Source: Zobellella maritima (GTDB lineage: Bacteria > Pseudomonadota > Gammaproteobacteria > Enterobacterales > Aeromonadaceae). Taken from it: a stretch of 64,000 nt of DNA. Position 1 is the stretch's first letter; the number at the start of each line of letters is the position of its first letter. The stretch spans positions 2,232,759 through 2,296,758 of the forward strand of contig NZ_QCZE01000001.1 of NCBI RefSeq assembly GCF_003075035.1, in the 5' to 3' direction. Below the pieces are notes generated by a model. The model searched no databases, was not told where the DNA came from, and was given only the letters and a program-made list of their open reading frames with translations. A program made the position numbers and the translations under genes. Below are positions 38,146 to 46,852 of this stretch, piece by piece.

Positions 38146-40226
38146 TCGAATACATCTCCTGCAGGGGCGGCGGACGGTCCGGTTTGGCCGGACAGCATTC
38201 CTGCCTTCATATGACTCAAACGGTGTATGTCGGCGATATCCAGGATCAGGGCCACGCTGCCGTCACCCAATATGGTGGCGGCGGAAATCCCCGGCACCTT
38301 GCCGTAGTTGGTTTCCAGGTTCTTGACTACCAGCTGCCGCTGGCCGAGCAGTTCATCCACCTGCAGGGCATAACGGCGTCCTTCCCCTTGGACGATAACG
38401 GCAATACCCTCTGTGGGCCGGGTTCGGCTCCCGGCGACATCCAGCACCTGATATGCGGCGATCAACGGCAGGTATTCCCCCCTGATCCTGAGCAGGGTAG
38501 CGCCATGGCCCATGGCATGGAGCTGCTCGCCGGTCGGCTGCAGCGACTCGATGACCGCACTCAAAGGCAGAATAAAGACTTCCTCACCGACCCGGACCAG
38601 CATGCCGTCGAGGATGGCCAGGGTCAGGGGCAGCAGTATGCGGGTGCGGGTGCCCTGACCGGGCCGGGACATCAGCTCCACCTGTCCTCCCATGGCCTGG
38701 ATGTTGCGCTTGACCACATCCATGCCGACCCCTCGCCCGGACACATCACTGACCTGCTCCGCGGTGGAAAAGCCGGGGGCAAAGATCAGCTGCCAGACCT
38801 CTTCATCGCTGATGGTGTCGGACACCTTCACGCCGCTGTCACGGGCCTTGGCCAGCAGCCGGGCCCGGTCCAGGCCGGCGCCGTCATCATCCACCTCTAT
38901 GAGTATGTTGCCCCCCTGGTGCCGGGCCGACAGCGTCAGCCGCCCGACCCGCGGCTTGCCCGCCGCCTCCCGGTGCTCGGGGGCTTCGATGCCGTGATCC
39001 AGGCTGTTGCGCACCAGGTGGGTCAGGGGGTCTATGATGCGTTCGGTCAGGCTCTTGTCCAGCTCGGTGGACTCCCCCCGGGTGACCAGCTCCACTTCCT
39101 TGCCGAGCCGGGCGGCCAGATCCCGCACCAGTCGCGGGAAACGGCTGAACACATAATCCATCGGCACCATGCGGATGGTCATCACCGCCTCCTGCAGATC
39201 CCGGGCATTACGCTCCAGCAGCTTGATGCTGTTGGAAAGGGCACCGTGGACACGGCTGTCCAGCCCGCTAACCGTCTGCACCAGCATCGACTGGGTAATG
39301 ATCAGCTCCCCGACCAGGTTGATGATCTGGTCTATCTTGGCCACCGGCACCCGTAACGAAGAGGCTTCCCCCGCCCCCTGCCTGCCCGGCTCCCGATGAA
39401 GCGGCAAGGCGGTGTCTGAATCGCGTAAAACAGCCGGATCCCCCCCCCGGCCTACTTCGTCGGGTGCCGGAACCGGGCACGCTGCCGGCTCCGGCGCCTC
39501 GGCTGCAACCGCCTGGTTGCCCAGAGAGGGATCCGCCTCGCCCAGTACCTGAACCTCCAGCTGCTCCGGCTCGACGATAAAGCACATCACCGCCGCTATG
39601 TCTTCGGCACTGACCGAGCCGAGCAACTCTATGTCGAGCCGCCCTGGTTGTTCCCGGGTCGCGACTATCTCGCCGAACAGGGCCAGCTCGTCCAGCAGCA
39701 GTTGCCGATCCCTGTCTCCCACACCGAGCAGGGTAACCTGCAGCCGGACCGGAACGATGGGGTCCGGTGCCGGCGGTTCAACGACCGGCGCCGGCTGCGC
39801 CGGTTGAGGGCTGCCCCCGGCTTCCGGCTCTCCGGGTACCCTCTCTTCCAGCGCCAGCTGCTGCAATACCCGGCAGATACGCTGGTAGGCGTCCGGGTCC
39901 GGCTCGCCCCCCTGACGATAGGCATCCAGTTGATCCTGCAGCATATCCTTGGTCTCCAGAAAGGTGTCGACAATATCGCGACGCAGTGTCAGCTCCCCGC
40001 GGCGGCCGGCATCGAGCAGATTTTCCAGCAGGTGGGTACTCGCCTGCAGGGCATCGAAACCGAAGGTGCCGGCGCCGCCCTTGATCGAATGGGCGGCCCG
40101 GAAAATGGCATTGAGCTGCTCCCCGCCCGGAGCCTCGACATCCAGCGCCAGCAGGTGCCGCTCCATCTCCTCGAGCAGCTCTCCCGCCTCTTCGAAAAAG
40201 GTGTCGTAGAAGTCGCTAAGATCCAT
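38142..40226 (-). CDS. cheA: Chemotaxis histidine kinase CheA
   Basis: Kinase of 694 residues. P1 HPt has phosphoacceptor H46 ([17 protein letters not shown]). A long linker containing the CheY/CheB-binding P2 follows, then the P3 dimerisation helices, P4 ATPase ([34 protein letters not shown]) and the CheW-like P5. The ATG at 40226 has AAGGA; a GTG lies four codons upstream. In the linker, near residue 260, the coding strand has ten consecutive G (39439-39448), a site where slippage would shift the frame before P3-P5. Partner of CheW in the same operon. Confidence 0.96.
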   Translation of the reverse strand: MDLSDFYDTFFEEAGELLEEMERHLLALDVEAPGGEQLNAIFRAAHSIKGGAGTFGFDALQASTHLLENLLDAGRRGELTLRRDIVDTFLETKDMLQDQLDAYRQGGEPDPDAYQRICRVLQQLALEERVPGEPEAGGSPQPAQPAPVVEPPAPDPIVPVRLQVTLLGVGDRDRQLLLDELALFGEIVATREQPGRLDIELLGSVSAEDIAAVMCFIVEPEQLEVQVLGEADPSLGNQAVAAEAPEPAACPVPAPDEVGRGGDPAVLRDSDTALPLHREPGRQGAGEASSLRVPVAKIDQIINLVGELIITQSMLVQTVSGLDSRVHGALSNSIKLLERNARDLQEAVMTIRMVPMDYVFSRFPRLVRDLAARLGKEVELVTRGESTELDKSLTERIIDPLTHLVRNSLDHGIEAPEHREAAGKPRVGRLTLSARHQGGNILIEVDDDGAGLDRARLLAKARDSGVKVSDTISDEEVWQLIFAPGFSTAEQVSDVSGRGVGMDVVKRNIQAMGGQVELMSRPGQGTRTRILLPLTLAILDGMLVRVGEEVFILPLSAVIESLQPTGEQLHAMGHGATLLRIRGEYLPLIAAYQVLDVAGSRTRPTEGIAVIVQGEGRRYALQVDELLGQRQLVVKNLETNYGKVPGISAATILGDGSVALILDIADIHRLSHMKAGMLSGQTGPSAAPAGDVFE
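39439..39448 (-). repeat. Ten-base G tract within cheA
   Basis: Ten consecutive C on the plus strand (G on the coding strand) fall between the P2 and P3 parts of cheA. The current length keeps the reading frame open. Such tracts are classic slipped-strand hypermutable sites. Confidence 0.8.
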
Positions 40227-40289
40227 ATTCCTTTCCACAGGGGCAATAAGGGCGGCGGCACTTGAGGCTGTGCCGCAACAACGTCATGG

Positions 40290-41171
40290 TCAGCCTGGGC
40301 CCGGGTTAGGGTTGGCAGGGGCCATAGGCTCATCCGGAACGGGCAGGCCCTGGTTGCGGATACTGTCGACGGTTTCTTCGTTAAGCACGATCAGGCTGAT
40401 CCGGCGATTGGCCGGATCGTCCGGATCCTTGTCATTGAGCGGTACCCGGTCTGACATGCCGGCGACGCGCAGCAGCTTGTCCGGACTCAGCCCCCCCGCC
40501 ACCAGCTCGCGGCGCGAGGCATTGGCCCTGTCGCTGGACAGCTCCCAGTTGCTGTAGCCCCGGTTGCCGCCGATATAGCTCAGGCTGTCAGTATGACCAC
40601 TGATGCTCAGCGGGTTGGGCAACTCGTTCAGCAAGGGCGCCAGGGTACGCAACAGTTCGCGCATATAGGGCGCCACCTGTTCGCTGCCCAGTTCGAACAT
40701 GGGTCGGCGCTCGGTATCCACCAGTTGGATGCGCAACCCTTCACGGGTGATATCCATGCGCATCTGACTGCTCAGCTCGCGCAGCCGCACATCCGCGGCA
40801 ATCACCGACTCGATCCGCTGCTTCAACCGATTCAGACGGTTTTGCCCCTCATCGGAGCGGCCCTGGCTGCGCAGATCGATACGCATTTGCTCACCCTCTG
40901 CATACACGGGATCCGGCCCGCCGCCCGGAATCGCACTGGTGCTGGCGCTGCTCTTGTCCCCCCCGGCCATGGCCACCACCAGCGGGGTGCTGAAATAGTT
41001 CGCCACGCTCGCCCGCTGGGCGTCACTGGAGGTAGACAAGATCCACAACACCAGAAACAGCGCCATCAGGGCAGTCATAAAATCGGCGAAGGCTATCTTC
41101 CAGCTGCCGCCATGGTGGTGCTTGACCACCTTCTTGCGGCGAATGACGATGGGGCGGTGGCCGTCACTCAT
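40290..41171 (-). CDS. motB: Flagellar stator protein MotB
   Basis: Stator subunit of 293 residues. A short basic N-terminus precedes one membrane helix with the proton-binding Asp (D30 in SWKIAFADFMTALMALFLV). A plug-like segment follows, then the OmpA-type peptidoglycan-binding domain (LSISGHTDSLSYIGGNRG, NWELSSDRANASRREL). D30 and the H+-type context indicate a proton-driven motor. The ATG overlaps motA (ATGA). A seven-base C tract lies at about 40492-40498. Confidence 0.96.
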   Translation of the reverse strand: MSDGHRPIVIRRKKVVKHHHGGSWKIAFADFMTALMALFLVLWILSTSSDAQRASVANYFSTPLVVAMAGGDKSSASTSAIPGGGPDPVYAEGEQMRIDLRSQGRSDEGQNRLNRLKQRIESVIAADVRLRELSSQMRMDITREGLRIQLVDTERRPMFELGSEQVAPYMRELLRTLAPLLNELPNPLSISGHTDSLSYIGGNRGYSNWELSSDRANASRRELVAGGLSPDKLLRVAGMSDRVPLNDKDPDDPANRRISLIVLNEETVDSIRNQGLPVPDEPMAPANPNPGPG

Positions 41172-42043
41172 GCGCCCCCCGCATCCCTGGCACTACGAAC
41201 ATGTTCCTCCAGTTCAATGAAGGTCGGTCGTTCGGCGGTATGCAGTGTCTTGCGACCGAACTCCACCGCCAGCTGCGGGGCATAGCCGTTGAGGTTGGCC
41301 AGCAGGGTCACCCTCATGCATTGCAGCATCTTGACCGCCTCGGCTATCTGCCGCTCCATCCTGCCGGCAAACGGCGCCACAAACCCGTATCCCAGCAATA
41401 TGCCGAGGAAGGTGCCCACCAGGGCGGCGGCGATCATGTGTCCCATCGCATCCGGAGAGGCATCGGCGGCACTCAGCGCCTTGACCACCCCCATCACCGC
41501 CGCCACTATGCCAAAGGCCGGCAGGCCATCGGCCACCTTGGTCAGGGCATCCACCGGAATATGGGCTTCATGCTCGAATACCTCTATCTCGTGGAGCATC
41601 AGTTCATCGAGCTCATGGGCATTCATGCTGCCGCTGGCCATCAACCGCAGATAATCGGTCAGGAATCCGATAATCATGGGATCCTGAAGGATCTGTGGAT
41701 GTTCGGCAAACAGGGCGCTTTCCTCGGGGTTATCGATATCCTCCTCGACTCCCTTCATGCCTTCCCGACGGATCTTGGTCAGCAGCTTGAATTGCAGCGC
41801 CATCAGATCCATGTACAACGCCTTGTTGTACTTTTTGGTGCGCTTAAGCCTGGAAACACTGCGCAGGGTGGCCTTGATCGCCTTGCCGTTATTGGCGGCC
41901 ACGAAGGCGCCCAGGGCGGCGCCGCCGATCATCAACAGCTCCAATGGCTGATACAGGGGGCCAAGGTGTCCGCCGGCCAGCATATAACCGCCAAATACAG
42001 AGAGCGTAACGATGATAAATCCCAAGGGTATCAGCACAAACAA
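41168..42043 (-). CDS. motA: Flagellar stator protein MotA
   Basis: Stator channel protein of 291 residues with four membrane helices and a large cytoplasmic loop bearing the charged residues that push on FliG (region around MDLMALQFKLLTKIRREGM). It matches E. coli MotA strongly in GDLPAFGIVAAVMGVV-like (DGLPAFGIVAAVMGVVKAL) and LLANLNGYAPQLAVEFGRKTL. The start is TTG at 42043, after AAGGA; no in-frame ATG fits the family N-terminus. A sigma-28 promoter lies 42-68 bases upstream, making this the head of the motA-to-cheZ operon. Confidence 0.95.
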   Translation of the reverse strand: MFVLIPLGFIIVTLSVFGGYMLAGGHLGPLYQPLELLMIGGAALGAFVAANNGKAIKATLRSVSRLKRTKKYNKALYMDLMALQFKLLTKIRREGMKGVEEDIDNPEESALFAEHPQILQDPMIIGFLTDYLRLMASGSMNAHELDELMLHEIEVFEHEAHIPVDALTKVADGLPAFGIVAAVMGVVKALSAADASPDAMGHMIAAALVGTFLGILLGYGFVAPFAGRMERQIAEAVKMLQCMRVTLLANLNGYAPQLAVEFGRKTLHTAERPTFIELEEHVRSARDAGGA

Positions 42044-42084
42044 GCATCCTTAACAGTGGTACAGCACAGACAGTCTCGGCGCTA

Positions 42085-42111
42085 TTATCGGCTGCCGGCA
42101 TCAAGACTTGA
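42085..42111 (-). promoter_or_regulatory. Sigma-28 promoter of the motA-che operon
   Basis: TCAAGTCT-N11-GCCGATAA on the minus strand: the -10 element is a perfect consensus match, the spacer is exactly 11, and the -35 agrees at most positions with TAAAGTTT. It lies in the flhC-motA gap, so chemotaxis and motor genes come on after fliA. Confidence 0.8.
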
Positions 42112-42161
42112 GGGTGAGCAGAAAAAAAATCGGCACTATGGGACAGGCGGACGAGCCTGAT

Positions 42162-42713
42162 TCAGACATCCACCATTGTTGCCTGCTTCCGGGGCATCCG
42201 CTTGCGGGTCTTGCCCGCCCGTGATGGCGGCTGACAGATGCCGCAGACAAAGTCCTGGCGGGGGGCATGGGCATGGGCCACAAAGTTTAGCTCGCACTGG
42301 GTACAGGCCGACAGCTGAAACATGTCGCTTTCAAAGAAGCGAATCAGGGTCCAGGCCCGGGTCAGGCCCAGCACCTGCTCTCCGCCCTCCAGCTCGAGCT
42401 GCTCCAGGTAAAGCCGGAATGCCCTGACAAAGCCTTCCATCCGCTCGCAGCCATGCTGCTCCGTCATCTGCAGATAGATGTTGTAGAACAGGGAAGCATG
42501 GATATTGGGCAACCAGGTCATAAACCAGTCGGTGGAAAAGGGCAGCAGCCCCTTGGGCGGCGATATGCCCCGCACTTCCTTGTATAAACGGATCAGGCGG
42601 CCGCGGCTCAATGAGATTTCGGTTTCAAGCACCTGCAGGCGGGCCCCCAGTTCGATAAGCTCAATGGCGGTCTGTACCTGCAGCATTTCATCTAGCAGAC
42701 TCTTGTCTTGCAT
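42162..42713 (-). CDS. flhC: Flagellar master regulator subunit FlhC
   Basis: Zinc-binding transcriptional activator of 183 residues. The four zinc cysteines are at C137, C140, C157 and C160 (SACTQCELNF, DFVCGICQP), the same numbers as in E. coli FlhC. Other conserved stretches are RGISPPKGLLPFSTDWFMTW and ALEVIELGARLQVLETE-like sequence near the N-terminus. The start follows the flhD stop by one base. With FlhD it forms the FlhD4C2 activator of middle flagellar genes. Confidence 0.96.
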   Translation of the reverse strand: MQDKSLLDEMLQVQTAIELIELGARLQVLETEISLSRGRLIRLYKEVRGISPPKGLLPFSTDWFMTWLPNIHASLFYNIYLQMTEQHGCERMEGFVRAFRLYLEQLELEGGEQVLGLTRAWTLIRFFESDMFQLSACTQCELNFVAHAHAPRQDFVCGICQPPSRAGKTRKRMPRKQATMVDV

Positions 42714-42714
42714 G

Positions 42715-43035
42715 TTATCCGGCTCCTTTCGCCGGATTGGCCGACGCCATCAGCATGGCCAGGTGGGTTGGCATCAGGCCCTGGTCGCGGGGGTTGCGCA
42801 GCAGCTTTTCCAGCTGTTCAGCCTGCTCGAAGTTCGGTCGGCAGATCAGCTGGTTAAGGCGGGCGAGCCGGCTTAGTTCCTTGGCCGACAGTGACAACAG
42901 CAGATCCGCCATGGGTTCATCAATCTTCAACCGGTACATGGCCATCGGCTTGTCTTCATTAAGCAGGCGTCTGACCAGCAGCAGGTAGGAAAGATTCAAC
43001 TCCTGAATTTCGTCCAGAATACTGTTTTGTTCCAT
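42715..43035 (-). CDS. flhD: Flagellar master regulator subunit FlhD
   Basis: Activator subunit of 106 residues. The N-terminal signature DEIQELNLSYLLLVRRLL matches FlhD (E. coli INLSYLLLAQRLI). MYRLKIDEPMADLLLSLS and LARLNQLICRPNF also align. I chose the ATG at 43035 because TAAGGAAC precedes it and the family N-terminus begins there; an upstream in-frame ATG at 43080 has no support. First gene of flhDC, with a long upstream region. Confidence 0.95.
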   Translation of the reverse strand: MEQNSILDEIQELNLSYLLLVRRLLNEDKPMAMYRLKIDEPMADLLLSLSAKELSRLARLNQLICRPNFEQAEQLEKLLRNPRDQGLMPTHLAMLMASANPAKGAG

Positions 43036-43350
43036 CTTGTTCCTTACTCGGCGTTGCCGGATATTCATCACCTGGCCCACTCTTGGCGGACAGATTGGCT
43101 ATCCGGGGCTCGGTATCCGCCAGAGAATGTCGCAGCACAAGGCAGCGTACACTACCACCGTGTCAAAAATATTGCTGCACGAGTCGGTATATCTGGCCAG
43201 GAGAGAATTCTAGAATGGCACAAAATACATGAACTTAACCGCAGTAAGCAAATACCGGGGCCAAATGGAAAGGAAATGCACCGACAGGAATGCCCTGTTT
43301 TGTCTATTGAACAGGCAATCTTTTTTTGCCTGGCGCATCGGCAAACTGAT
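43036..43350. other. flhDC upstream control region
   Basis: This 315-base non-coding gap is more AT-rich than its surroundings and should carry flhDC promoters and a long leader, as in enterics. On the minus strand TTGCTT and TATTTT spaced 18 bases (about 43213-43242) and an isolated TTGACA (about 43160-43165) are candidates, neither strong. CCTGTT/AACAGG near 43294-43315 followed by seven T would terminate plus-strand transcription, yet no plus-strand gene lies upstream. I see no convincing ORF. Confidence 0.5.
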
Positions 43351-43620
43351 TCAAGGCGCGTCCTGTTCCAGCTCCCGGACCCAGACCAGCAATTCGGCTA
43401 CCACCGCATAGAGGGCCGGGGGTATCTGTTGATCGAGATCCAGCTTCATCAGCAGGCCGACCAGCTCGGGCGCATCGTGCACAAAGATCTGCTGCCGCCT
43501 GGCCTCGGCAATGATCCGCTCGGCCAGTTCGCCGTACCCGCTGGCCACTACCCGTGGAGCCTGGTCCCCTTCGCCGTAGGCCAGGGCCACCGCACGCCGC
43601 CTGCTCTCCCGCTCACTCAT
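43351..43620 (-). CDS. Stand-alone FlhB C-terminal-domain-like protein (FhlB/FlhX)
   Basis: Small protein of 89 residues resembling the cytoplasmic part of FlhB after the cleavage site. RRAVALAYGEGDQAPRVVASG parallels FAVALRYDDGKMAAPRVVAKG in FlhB, and DLDQQIPPALYAVVAELLVWV parallels DLDREIPMTLYTAVAEVMAWA. It has no membrane helices and no NPTH motif. The ATG at 43620 overlaps the end of the FliK-like gene by eight bases. In other bacteria such proteins can replace the cleaved FlhB fragment, so a modulatory role in export switching is likely. Last gene of the fliD operon. Confidence 0.85.
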   Translation of the reverse strand: MSERESRRRAVALAYGEGDQAPRVVASGYGELAERIIAEARRQQIFVHDAPELVGLLMKLDLDQQIPPALYAVVAELLVWVRELEQDAP

Positions 43621-44527
43621 CAAACTGCCACTCCCTGTCATCCGTGTCGATATCCAGCTTCACCGAGCTGAAACCGCAGGCGGTCAGTCGCGCAGACAAC
43701 CGATCCAGTTCGGTCCGCAATTGTGCCGCCATCCCGTCTGTTTCCGGGGTCAGGGTCATGGCCAGCTGTTCTCCGTGCAGCCATATGCTGACCCTTATGT
43801 CGCCCAGGTCGCCGTGGGACAGGGTCAGCTCGCTGCGCCAGCCCTGCTCGTCGGCCCCATCCTGTGGCGCCGCACCGGTATCTTCCTGATGGCGGGCCTC
43901 GGGCGGCCGGATCAGCAGTGTCATCAACAAGCCGGCCCAGGGCTCCCCCTCCCAGCGCAGGGCAGGGGTAACCAGCAGTTCCAGCTGATGCCGTACCAGC
44001 CCTCGCAAAGCCTCATCCATGGCGGGCTCGGCTGCTGCTTGCTGCATCTGGGGCTCTTGTGCCAGTTGCTCGAGGGGCAGCTCGCCATGAAACCAGCGGG
44101 CCAGATGCGATTCATAAAACAGTCCGCTGTCACGGATACTGCCTGCCAGCCGTGGCGCAATATCCTCGGCCAGCAGGGGCCCGGTCGTCGCTATCAGCGG
44201 TTGTTGGGGGCGGATCACGGCAAGCGGGGCCGGCGCAACACCCAGCAGGTCGGCGATAAGCCGGGCCGCCGGACTGAGCTGGATGCCGATGGGGGCAGGC
44301 CTCCCACCTGGTGACACAGGCAGCGGTTGCCCGGCCATAAGGGCACCGCCTGCGCCGGGCAGGATAGCCCGGGGATCGAGCCGCGAGTCACTGTGCAGCA
44401 TCCGGGGTGCCTCAACCGGTGGGAGCGGCCTGACCGCCCCGTTGGGCTCGGAGGCCACCGGACGAGGCTCCCGTCGACCCATCTCTTGGTGCAGCAGGGT
44501 GTCGATCAGCGAGTTGATACCACTCAC
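43613..44527 (-). CDS. FliK-like hook-length-control C-terminal-domain protein
   Basis: Protein of 304 residues. The first half is low-complexity and Pro/Ala-rich; the C-terminal part (about 195-295) resembles the FliK substrate-switch domain: WAGLLMTLLIRPPE, LTLSHGDLGDIRVSIWLHG, and LRTELDRLSARLTACGF. It lies between fliT and the stand-alone FlhB-like gene and overlaps the latter. A canonical fliK is present at 58001, so this is a second, divergent copy. Pairing with the FlhB-like gene suggests the two work together on export switching. Role inferred. Confidence 0.7.
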   Translation of the reverse strand: MSGINSLIDTLLHQEMGRREPRPVASEPNGAVRPLPPVEAPRMLHSDSRLDPRAILPGAGGALMAGQPLPVSPGGRPAPIGIQLSPAARLIADLLGVAPAPLAVIRPQQPLIATTGPLLAEDIAPRLAGSIRDSGLFYESHLARWFHGELPLEQLAQEPQMQQAAAEPAMDEALRGLVRHQLELLVTPALRWEGEPWAGLLMTLLIRPPEARHQEDTGAAPQDGADEQGWRSELTLSHGDLGDIRVSIWLHGEQLAMTLTPETDGMAAQLRTELDRLSARLTACGFSSVKLDIDTDDREWQFDE

Positions 44528-44546
44528 AATTCGCCCCGTCGCCGCG

Positions 44547-44912
44547 TTATAACGACGTGTTGGATGATGAGTAAGCCCGGTTCAGCTTGCGCTGGCGCTG
44601 AGACTCCCCAATCAGCCTGCCGAGCTCTTCCTTGCGCTGCATCAGGCGCGCGCGGATCTCCCGGTCCTGGGACAGGATAAGCCCCAGCAGCTCGGCCTTG
44701 CGAGCCATCTGCGCCGGCGCCAATACCTGAACCGCCTCCAGCCGGGCCAGTCGCTCCACCTGACTGACATAACGGGATTCCTCATCAATCAACGACGTCC
44801 AGTCTTCATCCCGCGCCTGGTACAGCATCCTGGCCGAGCAGTCCAGCAGAGACTGATAACAGGCAATAATATCTTCCTGGATGGACGCGTCTGCATTCTG
44901 CTCAGTGGCCAT
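44547..44912 (-). CDS. fliT: Flagellar chaperone FliT-like
   Basis: Small helical protein of 121 residues right after fliS. The pattern IIACYQSLLDCSARMLYQARDEDWTSLIDEESRY resembles FliT N-termini, and the rest is charged helix. The ATG at 44912 follows GGGAGG. FliT escorts FliD to the export gate and in enterics inhibits FlhDC. Sequence similarity is modest; the assignment leans on the fliD-fliS-fliT order. Confidence 0.75.
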   Translation of the reverse strand: MATEQNADASIQEDIIACYQSLLDCSARMLYQARDEDWTSLIDEESRYVSQVERLARLEAVQVLAPAQMARKAELLGLILSQDREIRARLMQRKEELGRLIGESQRQRKLNRAYSSSNTSL

Positions 44913-44913
44913 G

Positions 44914-45333
44914 TCAGCCTCCCTTCGCCTGGTCACCGATTTCCCGCCAAGCCGAGCCGATGTTGTCCAGCAGGGCAGATGCTTCATCCAGCCGCTGCTC
45001 GTCGTTATGCAGGTTGGCCTGCACCAGCAGCCGGGCGATATACTCGTACAAGGACCCCAGCCGCTCGGCCAGCTCTCCGCCCTTTTCGAGATCCAGCGCC
45101 GCCTGCAGGCCGTTGTTGACGATATCCAGCACCCTGGAAATCGCCTTGCCCTTCTCGGCGACATTGCCGTTCTGCATATGCAGCCGGGCAGTACGCAAGC
45201 CTGACTGGGCACCATCGAACAGCATCATGATCAACTGATGCGGGCTGGCAGACAGCACATTGCTTTCGATCCCCACCCGGGCGTAGGCGCCGGCTCCCCT
45301 GCCATAAGCGGCCGCACCGCGCATTGAATTCAT
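44914..45333 (-). CDS. fliS: Flagellin export chaperone FliS
   Basis: Chaperone of 139 residues. Characteristic segments are AYARVGIESNVLSASPHQLIMMLFDGA, LHMQNGNVAEKGKAISRVLDIVNNGLQAALD and LGSLYEYIARLLVQANL. It binds the C-terminal disordered part of flagellin to prevent premature polymerisation. ATG at 45333 is preferred to an upstream in-frame start at 45381 because the family N-terminus begins near here. It sits between fliD and fliT. Confidence 0.95.
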   Translation of the reverse strand: MNSMRGAAAYGRGAGAYARVGIESNVLSASPHQLIMMLFDGAQSGLRTARLHMQNGNVAEKGKAISRVLDIVNNGLQAALDLEKGGELAERLGSLYEYIARLLVQANLHNDEQRLDEASALLDNIGSAWREIGDQAKGG

Positions 45334-45391
45334 CCTGTTAACCTCTCTTTTTATTGCTGTCTGGCATATAGATGCAGCCATGCCTGCTGCC

Positions 45392-46735
45392 TTATTGCTT
45401 CAACTGGGCGTTCATCATCTCGAACTGCTGGGTCAGGTAGCTGCTGGTCGAGTTCATATTGGCCACCAGGCTATCCATCTTGGCAAACTGGTCTCGATAG
45501 CGCGCTATGGTGGCCTCGATACTCGACTCCAGGCGTTGATAACGCAGATCCACCCGTTCGATACCGTCTTTCAGGCCACTGGTGGCCGTGTCCAGGGTGC
45601 CGTCTTCCGCCAGCAATTGCCCCAGGGTCTGGCTCAGCCGCCCGGCCAGCCCGGTGTCGTCACTGCCGCCGGCAAAGAAGTCAGCCAGCCCCGTCATATT
45701 CTCGCTCAGCAGGGTATCCAGCTTGCCTTCATCCAGCTTCAGCTTGCCGTCCAGCTGCAGGCTGATGCCAATATCACTGAGCATCTGGAACTGCCCCTCG
45801 GCCACCCCATCTGTCATGGTCGCGCGCAGCTTGCTCTGTACACTGCGCAGTGTGCTGTCGCCCAGCAACAGACCGGCCGAGCCGGTGGCGGCGTCAAAAC
45901 TGCTCAGATCCGCCATGCTGCCCTGCAGGCTGTTATAGGCACTGACAAAGCCCTTGATAGCCTCCTTGATCGACGGCTGATCCCGGCTGACGGCCAGGCT
46001 GGCGGCACCGGTTTCGGCCAGATCCAGGGTCACCCCCTGAATGGCACCCTCGACCCGGTTGCCCTGGCTGGTAATGGCAATGTTGTTCACCTTGAGCTGG
46101 GCATTCTGGGCGATTACTTCAGTCCCGGTATCCAGCGACAGGCCGGTCACGTTACCAAAATCGACCGAGGCGATGGCCGCATCCGTGCCCGTTTCGGTGG
46201 AGGCCAGCACCAGCCGGTAAGGGCTGCCGCTGCCATCATTGACTATAGACGCGCTCACCCCGGCGTTTTTGGCATTGATGGCATCTCGGATCCCCTCCAG
46301 GGAGCTTTGTGCCTGGGTAATGTCAACACTTAAGCTATCGCCACTGCCGAAGTTGAAGGTCAACGTGCCCGCCCCAAGCTCGGTGGCCTTGTCGGCAATG
46401 CCGTTGGTGGCCACGCTGTAGGCCCGCGCCAGGGTGGTCACCTCCAGCTGGTAGTTACCCACGGTGGCATCGGCACCGGCCGCCGCCGTCACCGCCGATC
46501 CGGTGACCTCACTCTTTACGCCCGTAAAGAGTTTGGCATCATTGAGCTTGTCCACCGCTACCTGAAACTGGGACAGGCTGCCTTCCAGCTTGCCGAAGGC
46601 GGATATCTTTGCCTGGTAGCTGCCTTTTTGCCCGGTGAGCGGCTGCAGCCGTTGGCGCTCGGCCGACGCCAGCTGATCGAGCAGCCCGCCCAGATCCAGG
46701 CCCGAGCCGATGCCCAGTGATGAAATACTCGCCAT
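45392..46735 (-). CDS. fliD: Flagellar filament cap protein FliD
   Basis: Cap protein of 447 residues. N-terminal SISSLGIGSGLDLGGLLDQLASAERQRLQPL and C-terminal RVDLRYQRLESSIEATIARYRDQFAKMDSLVANMNSTSSYLTQQFEMM are the terminal coiled-coil signatures. The middle contains flagellin-IN-like and variable domains (about 60-280). It forms the pentameric cap that folds flagellin at the tip. First gene of fliD-S-T-(fliK-like)-(flhB-like), from a sigma-28 promoter at 46826-46852. Confidence 0.95.
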   Translation of the reverse strand: MASISSLGIGSGLDLGGLLDQLASAERQRLQPLTGQKGSYQAKISAFGKLEGSLSQFQVAVDKLNDAKLFTGVKSEVTGSAVTAAAGADATVGNYQLEVTTLARAYSVATNGIADKATELGAGTLTFNFGSGDSLSVDITQAQSSLEGIRDAINAKNAGVSASIVNDGSGSPYRLVLASTETGTDAAIASVDFGNVTGLSLDTGTEVIAQNAQLKVNNIAITSQGNRVEGAIQGVTLDLAETGAASLAVSRDQPSIKEAIKGFVSAYNSLQGSMADLSSFDAATGSAGLLLGDSTLRSVQSKLRATMTDGVAEGQFQMLSDIGISLQLDGKLKLDEGKLDTLLSENMTGLADFFAGGSDDTGLAGRLSQTLGQLLAEDGTLDTATSGLKDGIERVDLRYQRLESSIEATIARYRDQFAKMDSLVANMNSTSSYLTQQFEMMNAQLKQ

Positions 46736-46825
46736 AATGCGGCCCCCTGCTTGTAACGCCCTATTCTGACGCCCGACCTCCGAGATCAGCGGCCAGAAAA
46801 GCGCATCATTTATCGTTATTTCACA

Positions 46826-46852
46826 TTATCGGCACCGGTTCGGCCGACTTTA
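46826..46852 (-). promoter_or_regulatory. Sigma-28 promoter of the fliD operon
   Basis: TAAAGTCG-N11-GCCGATAA on the minus strand. Both elements are close to or exactly consensus and the spacer is 11. The -35 overlaps the stop codon of the upstream PilZ/HD-GYP gene, about 90 bases before fliD. Confidence 0.85.

Noticed and set aside
43294-43328. Hairpin plus T7 in the flhDC upstream region as a terminator
   Set aside because: Its polarity serves the plus strand, where there is no upstream gene, and it points the wrong way for the FlhB-like gene.
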